Assembly (NCBI GenBank): GCA_030017955.1
Contig: JASEGR010000012.1
Span: 1 to 47,451 of the forward strand
Direction: 5' to 3'
Length of the DNA: 47,451 nt
Origin: Candidatus Eisenbacteria bacterium
GTDB lineage: Bacteria > Eisenbacteria > RBG-16-71-46 > JASEGR01
This document shows positions 1 through 8,008 of the stretch, one piece after another. The notes beneath the pieces were generated by a model. The model saw only the letters and a list, made by a program, of their open reading frames with translations, made no database searches and was not told the DNA's origin. The position numbers were made by a program, and so were the translations under genes. Every line of letters begins with the position of its first letter. Positions within the stretch are counted from its first letter, which is position 1.

Positions 1-20
1 ACCCCCTCATACCCCCTGGC

Positions 21-76
21 AGTGTGCCTTATGAAACGCCCCGCATTTCGTAAAGCTATTTCTGGGACGGCACACT
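21..76. repeat. Inverted repeat overlapping a gene end
   Basis: AGTGTGCC at 21-28 is the exact reverse complement of GGCACACT at 69-76, enclosing about 40 bp. The right arm overlaps the TAG stop codon (75-77) of the minus-strand gene that ends here. A similar element, also beginning AGTGT and ending ACACT and about 54 bp long, lies at 47379-47432. It could be a REP-like element or a weak terminator; no T-run is present. Confidence 0.5.
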
Positions 77-395
77 AGCCGGCAGGCGCCTGGGGTTTCT
101 TAGCCTTTCTGATCTCCTCAATCTCAGCTTCCTTGGACAAGATATCCTGCTCCAACTTTCTTATTTTCTCAACAAAGGCAAGGACTTCTTTGTTTGCCGT
201 TATGGATTCGGGGCTATTGTCTGCAATCAACTCCTTGACCTTTTTCCCCAGAGCCCTTTCCTCATCTGCAATGCTCCGCCTTACGCCCACGATATCGAGC
301 TTTTTCATGCCGATTTTGGCTGTCTCAGAGCTCTTGCCAGCCAGACCCACATAGAAATTGACTACACCCTTCTTCATATCTTCGAACGTTCCCAT
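75..395 (-). CDS. Small coiled-coil protein, unknown function
   Basis: A 106-residue soluble protein I cannot assign to a named family. After about 45 residues the sequence becomes strongly charged and helical, with Glu/Lys heptad-like spacing (residues 45-100) that suggests a coiled coil. The tail is Pro/Ala-rich. There is no signal peptide or membrane segment. The ATG is well supported: GGGAGG lies 5 nt upstream, and a TTGACA-18-TAATCT promoter lies at 433-462. It is transcribed divergently from lpxH. The stop codon lies in an inverted repeat. Such short helical proteins are often cell-envelope or nucleoid accessory proteins, but nothing here shows which. Confidence 0.7.
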   Translation of the reverse strand: MGTFEDMKKGVVNFYVGLAGKSSETAKIGMKKLDIVGVRRSIADEERALGKKVKELIADNSPESITANKEVLAFVEKIRKLEQDILSKEAEIEEIRKAKKPQAPAG

Positions 396-432
396 TTTAA
401 CCTCCCGGGGATAGAAGACTTGAATAACTCCT

Positions 433-462
433 AGATTACGGTCGATGCATACGATGTGTCAA
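433..462 (-). promoter_or_regulatory. Sigma-70 promoter for the coiled-coil gene
   Basis: Read on the minus strand: TTGACA (462-457), an 18-nt spacer, then TAATCT (438-433). The start codon is at 395, giving a leader of about 30 nt with a strong ribosome-binding site. Its -35 box lies 20 nt from the -35 box of the divergent lpxH promoter. Confidence 0.5.
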
Positions 463-481
463 GCAAACCACTGCTGCCGCT

Positions 482-511
482 TTGACACTCTTATGCGGCG
501 ATTGTTATACT
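482..511 (+). promoter_or_regulatory. Sigma-70 promoter for lpxH
   Basis: TTGACA (482-487), an 18-nt spacer and TATACT (506-511), about 70 nt before the lpxH ATG. The two boxes match the consensus at 6/6 and 5/6 positions. Confidence 0.6.
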
Positions 512-582
512 GAGGCCGTGCAAATGTCGCGTCACTCCTGTCGTTCCGGTGAAACGTTCCTCGCCCGAGAAGGCAGCACATC

Positions 583-1353
583 ATGAAGACCACTGCACTT
601 TTTGTCTCTGATGCCCACATAGGGTTCACTCCGAAAGAAGACAGGGTGAGGACCGCCCGGCTCCTTTCGTTTCTTGACTATGCCAAGAGAGTTGCTGGAG
701 AGCTTCTTATTCTTGGCGATTTGTTCGATTTCTGGTTTGAGTACAGATTTGCCATCCCGAAGACCGGCTTTCCGATTCTGGCAAAGCTCATGGAGCTTTC
801 ATCCTCAGGCATGCGGCTCACCTACGTGGGGGGAAACCACGATTTCTGGATAGGCGAATTCTTGAAGAGGGAACTCGGCATTGAGGTGGCCTCGGGCAGC
901 AAGGAAGTCTCGCTTCAGGGAAGAAGAGTCCTTGTCGCACATGGAGACGGGTTCACGCGAACCGATGTTGGGTACCGTTTTCTGAAGACTATTCTGAGAA
1001 ATCCGGTGTCCATCTTCGCCTACAAACTCATTCATCCTGATATCGGCTTCCAGATAGCCAAACTCTCATCGACTCTGAGCCGAAAATACACGGAAGGGAG
1101 GAGGCCGACTGACGCGGAATTGATTCACGAAATTTGTGAACCAAGATTCAATCAGGGAATTGACTCAATTGTCCTCGGCCACATTCACCATCCAATTCAT
1201 TTCACCTGGCAAGGAAAGGAAGCGATAGTCCTCGGAGACTGGATCAAGAATTTTTCTTTTGCGCGGCTTGAAGGTGGCCTATTTACGCTTGAGAAGTGGG
1301 AAGAAGGCAAGTGCGTAAGACTTGAAAAAGTGGAATATTCCGGAAAGACTTAG
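583..1353 (+). CDS. lpxH: UDP-2,3-diacylglucosamine diphosphatase LpxH
   Basis: Calcineurin-like metallophosphoesterase of 256 residues. LpxH hydrolyses UDP-2,3-diacylglucosamine to lipid X and UMP in lipid A synthesis, at the inner face of the cytoplasmic membrane. All metal-site blocks are visible: SDAHIG (residues 9-14), GDLFDFW (45-51), GNHDFW (84-89), HGD (120-122) and GHIHHP near residue 199. The length matches the family (about 240-260). The ATG has AGAAGG about 10 nt upstream. It converges on the PorV-like gene with only 6 bp between the stops. LpxH rather than a generic phosphoesterase is favoured by the FDFW and GHIHHP blocks; the LpxG/LpxI alternatives do not share them. Its presence implies an LPS-type outer membrane. 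Confidence 0.88.
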   Translation: MKTTALFVSDAHIGFTPKEDRVRTARLLSFLDYAKRVAGELLILGDLFDFWFEYRFAIPKTGFPILAKLMELSSSGMRLTYVGGNHDFWIGEFLKRELGIEVASGSKEVSLQGRRVLVAHGDGFTRTDVGYRFLKTILRNPVSIFAYKLIHPDIGFQIAKLSSTLSRKYTEGRRPTDAELIHEICEPRFNQGIDSIVLGHIHHPIHFTWQGKEAIVLGDWIKNFSFARLEGGLFTLEKWEEGKCVRLEKVEYSGKT

Positions 1354-1359
1354 CCGAAC

Positions 1360-2289
1360 CTAGAAACTTCTGTAAAGAGAAATTCTCTGCACGTTTCCCA
1401 GGTCTGAGTAGAAGGGCGTAAACGAATAATTTATCTTTAGCGGTCCGGCAGCATATCCCATTCCGAAACTGATATTCTCATTTTCATAGCCAATCTTGTA
1501 CCCGGCAGCAAGAGATAGACCTCTGTGTAATGTGAACTCACCCCCGGCGTGAATCTTGTAGTCTTCTCCTCTCGGCGCCCTCAAGTCACTCGCGAGGACA
1601 AGAGTCCCGCCGGGAAGGTTTCTCTCAAGCCCTATTCCACCCACTACCGTTCTGGGAAGTTCAAAATCCTCTCTTTTGAAATGCATATTTCTGCCAATGT
1701 TTTGCACGCCTCCAGCCAGCACGACCCCGCGCAAGGGAGTCGGAATTCTCAAGCCGGCGTCGAGGGCCTCGCCGTTTGCATGATTATCATCAATCATCTC
1801 AGTGATACGTTTGTACGTCAGGCCCAGGGAAAGCCCGCCTTCGAATTTTCGTGCAAGGGATAGGGAGTATGTGAGGTCGTAATAGCCGAAATCGCCATTT
1901 GGATTTCCATTTTCGTCTCGCCCGTCTATCTTGTCTACCGAGTAGAGCCATTGAAATCCGAGCGCGACCGCGCTCTTGCCCACATCGAATGCGAGCCCCG
2001 CGAACTCGTATCTTATACCCTGAAACCACTCGCTGTGGGAAACGGCGATTTCTCTTGTTTTGACCTCTGCCAACCCTGCCGGATTCCAATAGAGGGCTGT
2101 CGCATCAGTGGCAACCGCCACGTGCGCATTGGCCATCGCCGCTGCCCTTGCGCCGACTCCGAGCGTGAGGAAAGAAACCCCTGTCTGGCCTGGGGCAGCG
2201 AGGAGCGAGCAACCGGGCCTCAGGCAGAGGAGGGTCACCAGTAAGATCAAGAAGAATTCTGCTGAACGGGCTCTAATCAAGTTCTTCAT
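1360..2289 (-). CDS. PorV/PorQ-family outer-membrane protein
   Basis: A 309-residue exported beta-barrel protein. Residues 1-32 form a signal peptide ending near LLAAPG. The mature N-terminus has the hallmark of this FadL-like/UPF0164 family: a GVSFLTLGVGARAAAMANA-like segment followed by ATALYWNPAGLA. The rest alternates in beta-strand fashion and ends in Phe, as expected for an outer-membrane barrel. In Bacteroidetes PorV shuttles type IX secretion cargo and PorQ is related; in other FCB phyla the family is widespread and its substrate is unknown. The several secreted proteins in this window with FlgD/type IX-like C-terminal domains make a secretion role plausible, but no other type IX component is seen here. 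Confidence 0.8.
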   Translation of the reverse strand: MKNLIRARSAEFFLILLVTLLCLRPGCSLLAAPGQTGVSFLTLGVGARAAAMANAHVAVATDATALYWNPAGLAEVKTREIAVSHSEWFQGIRYEFAGLAFDVGKSAVALGFQWLYSVDKIDGRDENGNPNGDFGYYDLTYSLSLARKFEGGLSLGLTYKRITEMIDDNHANGEALDAGLRIPTPLRGVVLAGGVQNIGRNMHFKREDFELPRTVVGGIGLERNLPGGTLVLASDLRAPRGEDYKIHAGGEFTLHRGLSLAAGYKIGYENENISFGMGYAAGPLKINYSFTPFYSDLGNVQRISLYRSF

Positions 2290-2582
2290 TTTCTCGCCGC
2301 CTTATCTCTTGATTCCCACTTTCCGCAAAAGAGGATCAACACTCCTGCGTATGACTGTATCACAACAGCACTGAAGGACAAAGCGATAATTCACCAACGG
2401 ACAACAAAGAATCGAGAACCTGATGCAGGAAATCCTAGAGGAATCTGAGTGTGCGGTCAATCTCAATGACTCGAGGGCAGTTTTCACGTGCGCGGATGCT
2501 GCGTATCCGGTTCCCTCAAGGAAGTTTGATAGTCTGCGAGCCCAGCTTTTGGTCTGCGTGAAGCATGTGAGGTTCCAGACAC

Positions 2583-2656
2583 AAAAAAGGAAGCACCGGA
2601 TCTAAATGCGGCGCTAGCCTGGACATCCCCCGTTTTCGGTCTAAGCCGCCCGGTGC
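2583..2656 (-). terminator. Bulged hairpin followed by a U-run (minus strand)
   Basis: GCACCGG (2593-2599) pairs with CCGGTGC (2650-2656), and GCGGC (2608-2612) pairs with GCCGC (2645-2649). This gives a 7+5 bp stem with an 8-nt bulge and an inner CCG-TTTT-CGG hairpin. Read on the minus strand it is followed by TTCC and six Ts (2588-2583), like an intrinsic terminator or the 3' end of a structured RNA. The upstream minus-strand gene ends at 3241, so this lies about 600 nt beyond it. Confidence 0.45.
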
Positions 2657-2741
2657 CTCTATCTGAAGGCCCTCCGCTATGGCTAGCAACTACGCTCGGG
2701 ATTTAAGAGAATCATTGCGAAGGGCCAATTCTTTCTTGTCC

Positions 2742-2849
2742 GAGCCAGCGGAGATGGACTATTAATTTGCATCGGCCTGTGGGGTGGTGAGCATTTTGGA
2801 CAGCCCATATAGCCTCCGCTGGCTCTGACTTTTCGGAGGTCCCCCCTCC
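2742..2849. repeat. 12-bp perfect inverted repeat plus adjacent 7-bp hairpin
   Basis: GAGCCAGCGGAG (2742-2753) is the exact reverse complement of CTCCGCTGGCTC (2814-2825), enclosing 60 bp. It is followed directly by a hairpin with stem TCGGAGG / CCTCCGA and loop TCCCC. Together with the terminator-like hairpin at 2583-2656 this could be one folded RNA, probably read on the minus strand. Confidence 0.5.
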
Positions 2850-2930
2850 GACCGTATTCTAGTCGCAAGTCCTGTGCCAGAGGTTCATCTTTTTCTCCAA
2901 CAGAAAGTTAACTATCTGACTGCCATTGGG

Positions 2931-3045
2931 TTATCACCCTGTTTTGAGCCTCTCGGGCACGGTCTTCTTTCCACCGGACTTAAGGCTGTTTTTGTAAACT
3001 TTTCCTGTCTGTTTTCCGGGACAGGTTAGTTCAAAACAGGATAAG
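2931..3045. repeat. Inverted repeat of about 110 bp with nested hairpin
   Basis: CCTGTTTTGA (2938-2947) and TCAAAACAGG (3031-3040) are perfect 10-bp inverted arms. The match continues as TTATC outside the left arm and GATAA outside the right arm after a small gap. Inside the right half, CCTGTC and GACAGG form a smaller stem. No coding content was recognised. It may be a small non-autonomous element or part of an RNA. Confidence 0.5.
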
Positions 3046-3240
3046 GAGTTAGCCTGTAAAGAGATTTTACAATCCCGTTCTTTCATCGTTCCAGCCCTCT
3101 CAAGTCGTCCGTGACTCGTTGATTTTACGTGTACTTACACGGCAGGAGGCGACCACTACGAGGCATCAACCAATGACAAAGAAGGGATACTATTCAAGAG
3201 TCAAGAGACTGGAACACTGGGCTGACAGAAAGAGGAAAGA

Positions 3241-6200
3241 CTACCGCCTCTGCTTTTTTCTGCGGTCTATCCCAAGGACTTTTATCTTTGAGAGGAGGGT
3301 TGGATAGCTGATTTCGAGAGTCCTGGCTGCCTTGGACTTATTCCAGTTGCTCTTTCGCAGCGCGTCGAGTATCACACGGCGCTCGGTTTTCTCAACCTCG
3401 GTTTTCAGTTCACTCCCATTCCCATTCGGCGTGGGCTCCTCGTGCTTTTCGCCAACGTCGTGAGGAAGAAGCCTACTCGTAAGCTCTTCTCCCTCCTCAG
3501 CCAGGACGATCATTCTCTTGACCGTCTTCTCAAGCTCTCTCACATTTCCACGCCACTCATGATCAACCATCCTCGCCATCAGCTCACGCGAGATTCCGCC
3601 AACTTTCTTTCCAAGTTGAACCGCGTGGAGCTTCAGGAAATGGTTCGCAAGTAGGGGGATGTCCTCTTTGCGTTCCCTCAAAGGAGGTACTCTGACCGAT
3701 ATGTCATTCAGCCGGTAGAAGAGATCTTCCAGAAACCCGCCGGCCCTGATTTTGTCTGGGAGATCGGTGTTGGTTGCGCAAATCACTCTCACGTCAACCT
3801 TCTTCCATTTCACGCCGCCGACCGGCCTCATCTCCTGCTTATCGAGGAAATGAAGAAGTTTGCTCTGTACCGCAGGAGTTATCTTCTCGATTTCATCAAG
3901 GAATACGGTCCCTTGATCTGCTTCTTCCAAAAGGCCGACCTTGGTTCTCGTGGCCCCGGTGAATGCTCCATGGACATGTCCGAAGAGCTCGCTTTCAAGA
4001 AGAGGCTCGGGCAAGGCAGCGCAGTTTATCTGAACGAATTTTTTCTCTCTCCTGGGGCTTGCCTCATGCACAACCTGGGCTATTAGGCCTTTTCCGGTTC
4101 CGGTTTCACCCTCAAGCAGGATCGTCGCAGAGCTCGCACTGACTTTTTCCATCATGTTCAGGACTTTGAGCATCTCTGCATCCTGGGTCACAACTCTGTC
4201 GAAGTGCGCGCTGGGGTAAAGTTTCTCTTTAAGAGCCTGGTTCTCCCTGAGAAGGCTCGCCTTTTCCTGTTCGACGAGGGCAACAACTGCAATCGTTGAT
4301 ATGCACGTAAGAATATCTATCTCGCTTTTCCCGAATATTCCCCTGCCGGAGTTCCTTGACCTGTCAACATAGATGATACCGTTCGGACCGGAGAGAAGAC
4401 CTATTGGAAAAGCGATGAAACTCAGAGTACTGGAGAGCTTGTGGTCACCATTCAAGAACCGGTTGTCTTCGAAAGCTCTGGTCGAAATGCGCGGTTTAGG
4501 TTTTCCATCGCCCTCAGAAGGGATGCTTATGAGCGAGAGCACCCTCTCCGACTCAGCCACGCTCATGCCCTTTGTCGCCAGGACTACCCAACCCTTTCCA
4601 TCGGAGCGGCCTGCAAGGAATCCTCTATCCGCCGCCGTCTTTCCAACGGCTGTGGCGAGAATTCCGGAAACAAGAGATTCCGGCGATCCTCCGCCTCCGA
4701 ACAGTCTGTTCATTTCCTCGACGAGGCGAAGCTCGTCTTTTTCCGTGTCGATATGTTTGACGTAGTTCGACTCAATGGCTTTCCTGACGAGGCCGACTTC
4801 TTTCTTCAGTTCATCCTCACCGGAAGTGAGAAGTCTTTCTGCGTGCTCGAGCTCGGTAAGCGCCTCGTCGTTAAGGCCCCTGATGAGGTCTAGTCTCGCA
4901 AGCGAAACAAGGGTCTCCCCAATCCACCCTCGAAGGCCAAGTCCCTTGAGCATTGACAGTGCTTTCTCAAGGTATGTCCTCGCCCTCTCGCCATTCCCTG
5001 CGTCGGCGTTGTCTCCAGTCAGCGAGTCAAGATACAGCCTTCCGGAAAGAAGAAAGGTTTTCGCTAATTCGAACCTGTCGCCGTGTCCCTCGAGGAGTAC
5101 GGCCGCCTTACCCAGGAGCTCTTCACAACCATCCCACGCTCCCTTTCTGCCCAGTGCCAGACCCATGACTCTCAGACAAGTTCCCTCTTCACCATAATTT
5201 GCGGACTCTCTCGTAGCTGAGAGCGAATAGTCGGCACAAGAGAATGCTTCGTCGAGCTCGCCCTTGGCAAGCTTGACCTCAGCCAATCTCCTGCCCACTT
5301 CTCCCACGAGATCTCCCTTGGGGGCAATCTCGTTGGCCAGTTCGAGCGCGCACTCCAGCTTGGCCTCAGCTTCGGCAAGATTCTTTCTCTCAAGCTCAAC
5401 CTCTCCGGCAAACTCCAGGGAAAGAACCTCTTCTCTCCTGTATCCATTCTCGATAGATTTCGCAAGAGTCTCACCAAGAACTGAAAGAGCTCTGTCAAAC
5501 TGTCTTTCTCTGATGAGGATCAGGGAAGCTGCAACCTGTGCCTTTACAACGCCGGCCTTGCCTCCGATATCGGTGAAGATCCTCACGCTTCTATCAAGGT
5601 ACTCTCTCGCGAGGTCCCAGGAGCCGAGTTTCAAATGAACGATTCCCAGGTTGAGCGAGTGCGAGGCAACTTTTGAGTAGTCTCCGGTCCGCTCGCTCAG
5701 ACGCATGGCTTTCTCGAGGAAACCTACTGCCTGTCTGAGTTCACCCAGGTTCTTGTGAACGACGCCGAGATTATTGAGAGCCCTTGCTATTCCCTCGTTG
5801 TCATCAATCCTGCGGAAGGTAGAGAGTGCATTTTCGTAGTATTCTCTTGCCTTCGGGAGCTGACCCATTCTTGTGTGAATGTTGCCAAGATAGAGCTCGA
5901 CGTTTCCAATCTCTTCGTTTTCGCTAGTACCTTTGAGCAGGGCATAAGCTAGGTTCAACGCCCTCAAGCTTCTTGAATACTGCCCCATCTCGGAATAGAC
6001 CGAACCCTGAAGTGCGAAGAGCTTGCCAAGGTCCGGCCCCCTGTCGGAGCGCAAGAGAGACCTGCCCCGTCTCAAATAGGAGAGGGCTCTCGAATAGTCA
6101 CCCTTTTTTCTGTAACAGAAGGCAAGCCTGTGCAGGATGTTTGAAGCTCTCTGAGGATATAAGTGGAGCGAATCCAGCGAGCCGAGTGCTTTTTCGAAAT

Positions 6201-6354
6201 ACTCTATGGCAAGAGCTGTGTTGTCCGCCGCCAGGTGGACTTCTGCAACTCCCTCAAAGGCGTCACCTGGTGTCTCACGGACCGCTTCATTCGCCGCGGG
6301 ATCAACATGAGGCAAACTTCTCTTTTTCCAGTTCTCTTCCATCGGGGGACTCAC
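3241..6354 (-). CDS. TPR-GAF-sigma54 activator (AAA+, Fis-type HTH)
   Basis: A 1037-residue transcription activator. Residues 25-520 are a run of about twelve tetratricopeptide-like repeats. Residues 530-700 look like a GAF sensor. A sigma-54 interaction AAA+ domain follows, with Walker A GETGTGKG near 748 and the sigma-54-contacting GAFTGA loop near 797. A Fis-type helix-turn-helix lies at about 985-1030. It should remodel sigma-54 holoenzyme using ATP at promoters I cannot name. There is no receiver or kinase domain, so signal input is probably protein binding to the TPRs or a ligand in GAF. The first codon is GTG; an ATG four codons on (6342) has GGAG nearby and is an alternative. It lies 42 bp behind the small secreted-protein gene and is probably co-transcribed from the promoter at 6890-6918. 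Confidence 0.85.
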   Translation of the reverse strand: MSPPMEENWKKRSLPHVDPAANEAVRETPGDAFEGVAEVHLAADNTALAIEYFEKALGSLDSLHLYPQRASNILHRLAFCYRKKGDYSRALSYLRRGRSLLRSDRGPDLGKLFALQGSVYSEMGQYSRSLRALNLAYALLKGTSENEEIGNVELYLGNIHTRMGQLPKAREYYENALSTFRRIDDNEGIARALNNLGVVHKNLGELRQAVGFLEKAMRLSERTGDYSKVASHSLNLGIVHLKLGSWDLAREYLDRSVRIFTDIGGKAGVVKAQVAASLILIRERQFDRALSVLGETLAKSIENGYRREEVLSLEFAGEVELERKNLAEAEAKLECALELANEIAPKGDLVGEVGRRLAEVKLAKGELDEAFSCADYSLSATRESANYGEEGTCLRVMGLALGRKGAWDGCEELLGKAAVLLEGHGDRFELAKTFLLSGRLYLDSLTGDNADAGNGERARTYLEKALSMLKGLGLRGWIGETLVSLARLDLIRGLNDEALTELEHAERLLTSGEDELKKEVGLVRKAIESNYVKHIDTEKDELRLVEEMNRLFGGGGSPESLVSGILATAVGKTAADRGFLAGRSDGKGWVVLATKGMSVAESERVLSLISIPSEGDGKPKPRISTRAFEDNRFLNGDHKLSSTLSFIAFPIGLLSGPNGIIYVDRSRNSGRGIFGKSEIDILTCISTIAVVALVEQEKASLLRENQALKEKLYPSAHFDRVVTQDAEMLKVLNMMEKVSASSATILLEGETGTGKGLIAQVVHEASPRREKKFVQINCAALPEPLLESELFGHVHGAFTGATRTKVGLLEEADQGTVFLDEIEKITPAVQSKLLHFLDKQEMRPVGGVKWKKVDVRVICATNTDLPDKIRAGGFLEDLFYRLNDISVRVPPLRERKEDIPLLANHFLKLHAVQLGKKVGGISRELMARMVDHEWRGNVRELEKTVKRMIVLAEEGEELTSRLLPHDVGEKHEEPTPNGNGSELKTEVEKTERRVILDALRKSNWNKSKAARTLEISYPTLLSKIKVLGIDRRKKQRR

Positions 6355-6396
6355 TCCGAAATCTTACGTTTTACTGCCTACTGGAAAAGAAAAAGG

Positions 6397-6777
6397 TCAC
6401 TTGATAATTAGCCAGAGCCAATCAGGATTCCGTCCAGTCAAGAGCAAGAATATTTCTGCTGCCCTCTTCAGCAATGCTTGCAGGGACAGGCTGCTTACAG
6501 AGTTGCTTGCCTGTATTCCCGTCGTACCGGTCGTACGAGCTGCGGGATCAGTAGCATTGCGCCCCTGCAAACTGTCGACCTTACCCCACCAGCTAAGCAG
6601 GTCATCCGGATCACCAGTGCACGCGTTTGGAGTCGTCTGTGCTTCACAGACTCGAACGAAGCTCAGGTGCCGGATATTCCCGGGCTCAGTGGAGTCGAAC
6701 TTTCCCGCAAAAAGCGCAAGAAAACCCGTGAGGGCAATAACCAGACAGAAGGAACAAAAGTACCTGCGTCCGGACAT
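6397..6777 (-). CDS. Small membrane-anchored or secreted protein, unknown
   Basis: A 126-residue protein with no family recognised. Residues 6-26 are a hydrophobic signal or anchor segment. The middle is polar and Thr/Ser/Asn-rich with two Cys residues, and the C-terminus (about 95-126) is again hydrophobic. The frame stays open 18 codons further upstream, but the ATG at 6777 is chosen because AAGGAG lies 7 nt before it. A perfect consensus promoter lies about 110 nt upstream. The sigma-54 activator gene follows after 42 bp, so the two may be functionally linked, for example as an envelope signal and its regulator; that link is inference. Confidence 0.55.
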   Translation of the reverse strand: MSGRRYFCSFCLVIALTGFLALFAGKFDSTEPGNIRHLSFVRVCEAQTTPNACTGDPDDLLSWWGKVDSLQGRNATDPAARTTGTTGIQASNSVSSLSLQALLKRAAEIFLLLTGRNPDWLWLIIK

Positions 6778-6889
6778 GCACCAACTCCTTCCGAAGCGAC
6801 ACAAGGTCGCCGGTGGCCTTCCGCCTACCACGACGTGGCCTGTTGCAAGTAGAAAACGGTTGAGAGCGACTGTTACCGCTCACATCATA

Positions 6890-6918
6890 ATTATATAGCT
6901 TCGGGGTACACCTGTCAA
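6890..6918 (-). promoter_or_regulatory. Perfect consensus sigma-70 promoter
   Basis: On the minus strand: TTGACA (6918-6913), exactly 17 nt, TATAAT (6895-6890). Both hexamers match the consensus 6/6. The predicted start near 6883 leaves a leader of about 105 nt before the ATG at 6777, unusually long for this window and GC-rich; I recognise no riboswitch in it. Confidence 0.75.
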
Positions 6919-7021
6919 TTCCAAAATCCTGCGGCAAAACCAGGAATCTCTGCCGCCCTTCCTTCCCGAAGCTCCCCAACTGCTGAGGCTCCACAACCCA
7001 GCCTGCACCCCGGCGTGCCGT

Positions 7022-8008
7022 CTACTTCCCGGCGGTCCCCAGGAGCCCGTATCTCAAGCCCCTTGTTGAAACAATGAACTCCTTGAATTTCAAATGGTTA
7101 AGTGTTTCAGAGAGAATAACGCCGCCTGCGATAATTATGTCAGCCCTGCCCGGAGAGAGCCCCGGAATCTTCATCCTCTCCTCCAGGCGCAGCGCCGAGA
7201 GCTCTCTCTCAATGCTTTCGACACTTTCCCTGCTCATCTTAACTCCTTCTATCTTGTGGGGCTCGTGCTTCGTTAGCTTCTTGTCGATACTTGCGAACGT
7301 GGTGACTGTCCCGCCCACACAGTGAAGGTGACCTCCCGGTTCAGGTACCTCGACCGCGCGCAGCGCCCTCGCGACTTCATCCCGCGCTTTGCCAAGTTCC
7401 TCATGCAGCGGGGGATCATGAGATATCGTTCTTTCGGTAAGTCGAACGCATCCGATCTCAACGCTGTTCCAATCATCTATTTTGCCGGAAGAGCCGCTGA
7501 TGATCTCGGTACTTCCGCCGCCTATGTCCAGAACGATGCATCGCGACGCCTGTTTCCAAGGCGGACAGCTCACCGCATCGAAGACCAGCTTTGCTTCCTC
7601 CTCACCGGAGAGAATTCGTACGGGCAGGTTTGCGAGCCTCGAGAAATGTTCAGCGATGTTTGCTCCGTTGGGGGCACTTCGCAGGGCGCCAGTCCCCGCA
7701 ACAACAATGTCGGAAGCGCCCCACTTCCTTGCCTCCTCCACGAAGCTCGCGACAACGGCGCCGGTCCGGTCGCGTGCAGCAATGGAGATTTCGCCGTTCC
7801 TTTCGAGCCCTTCTCCAAGCCGCGTTACTTCTCCTCTTCTCATTGACACGACTATTCTCCCGCTCCTATCTATGTCAGCAACAAGAAGTCTCACGGAGTT
7901 GGTTCCGATGTCGAGCGTGGCAATACGCTTTGCATTCCTGCGTCCTGAGTTTCCGGGCTGTCTATCTTCCACCGGATCTCCCGACTCCCGATCGGTCCCT
8001 GACCTCAA
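7022..8008 (-). CDS. Ppx/GppA-family phosphatase
   Basis: Exopolyphosphatase / guanosine pentaphosphate phosphohydrolase family protein of 328 residues, about the size of the two-domain short members. The ASKHA-fold motifs are clear: ATLDIGTNSVRLLVADI near residues 30-46, GEEEAKLVFDAV near 135-147 and VLDIGGGSTEII near 160-171. It is likely to hydrolyse polyphosphate or pppGpp in the cytosol; sequence alone does not decide which. The longest start is TTG at 8008, overlapping the ArsR-type gene's TGA by 4 nt (TTGA), which implies translational coupling. A GTG at 7972 with GGGAG 5 nt upstream is an equally good start. It is the downstream gene of a two-gene unit. Confidence 0.85.
   Translation of the reverse strand: MRSGTDRESGDPVEDRQPGNSGRRNAKRIATLDIGTNSVRLLVADIDRSGRIVVSMRRGEVTRLGEGLERNGEISIAARDRTGAVVASFVEEARKWGASDIVVAGTGALRSAPNGANIAEHFSRLANLPVRILSGEEEAKLVFDAVSCPPWKQASRCIVLDIGGGSTEIISGSSGKIDDWNSVEIGCVRLTERTISHDPPLHEELGKARDEVARALRAVEVPEPGGHLHCVGGTVTTFASIDKKLTKHEPHKIEGVKMSRESVESIERELSALRLEERMKIPGLSPGRADIIIAGGVILSETLNHLKFKEFIVSTRGLRYGLLGTAGK

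Larger units (their letters stand above)
2290..3240. other. 950-bp gene-free region rich in hairpins
   Basis: No convincing reading frame on either strand; short open frames of about 60 codons lack family resemblance and good ribosome-binding sites. The region holds a dense set of inverted repeats (2593-2656, 2742-2825, 2831-2849, 2938-3040) listed separately. I looked for core motifs of RNase P RNA, SRP RNA and tmRNA and did not find them. It must also contain the upstream region of the minus-strand PorV-like gene. Confidence 0.6.

Noticed and set aside
2583-3045. RNase P RNA, SRP RNA or tmRNA in the hairpin-rich block
   Set aside because: Their core motifs (for example GAGGAAAGTCC, or GGAAGGAAGCA with the SRP tetraloop) are not present on either strand.
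2302-3307. Several open frames of about 60 codons in the gene-free region
   Set aside because: They lack ribosome-binding sites, family resemblance and protein-like composition, and they coincide with inverted repeats.
4373-5638. Long plus-strand frames opposite the TPR activator
   Set aside because: They are shadows of the minus-strand gene, rich in Ser/Pro/Arg and without any domain.
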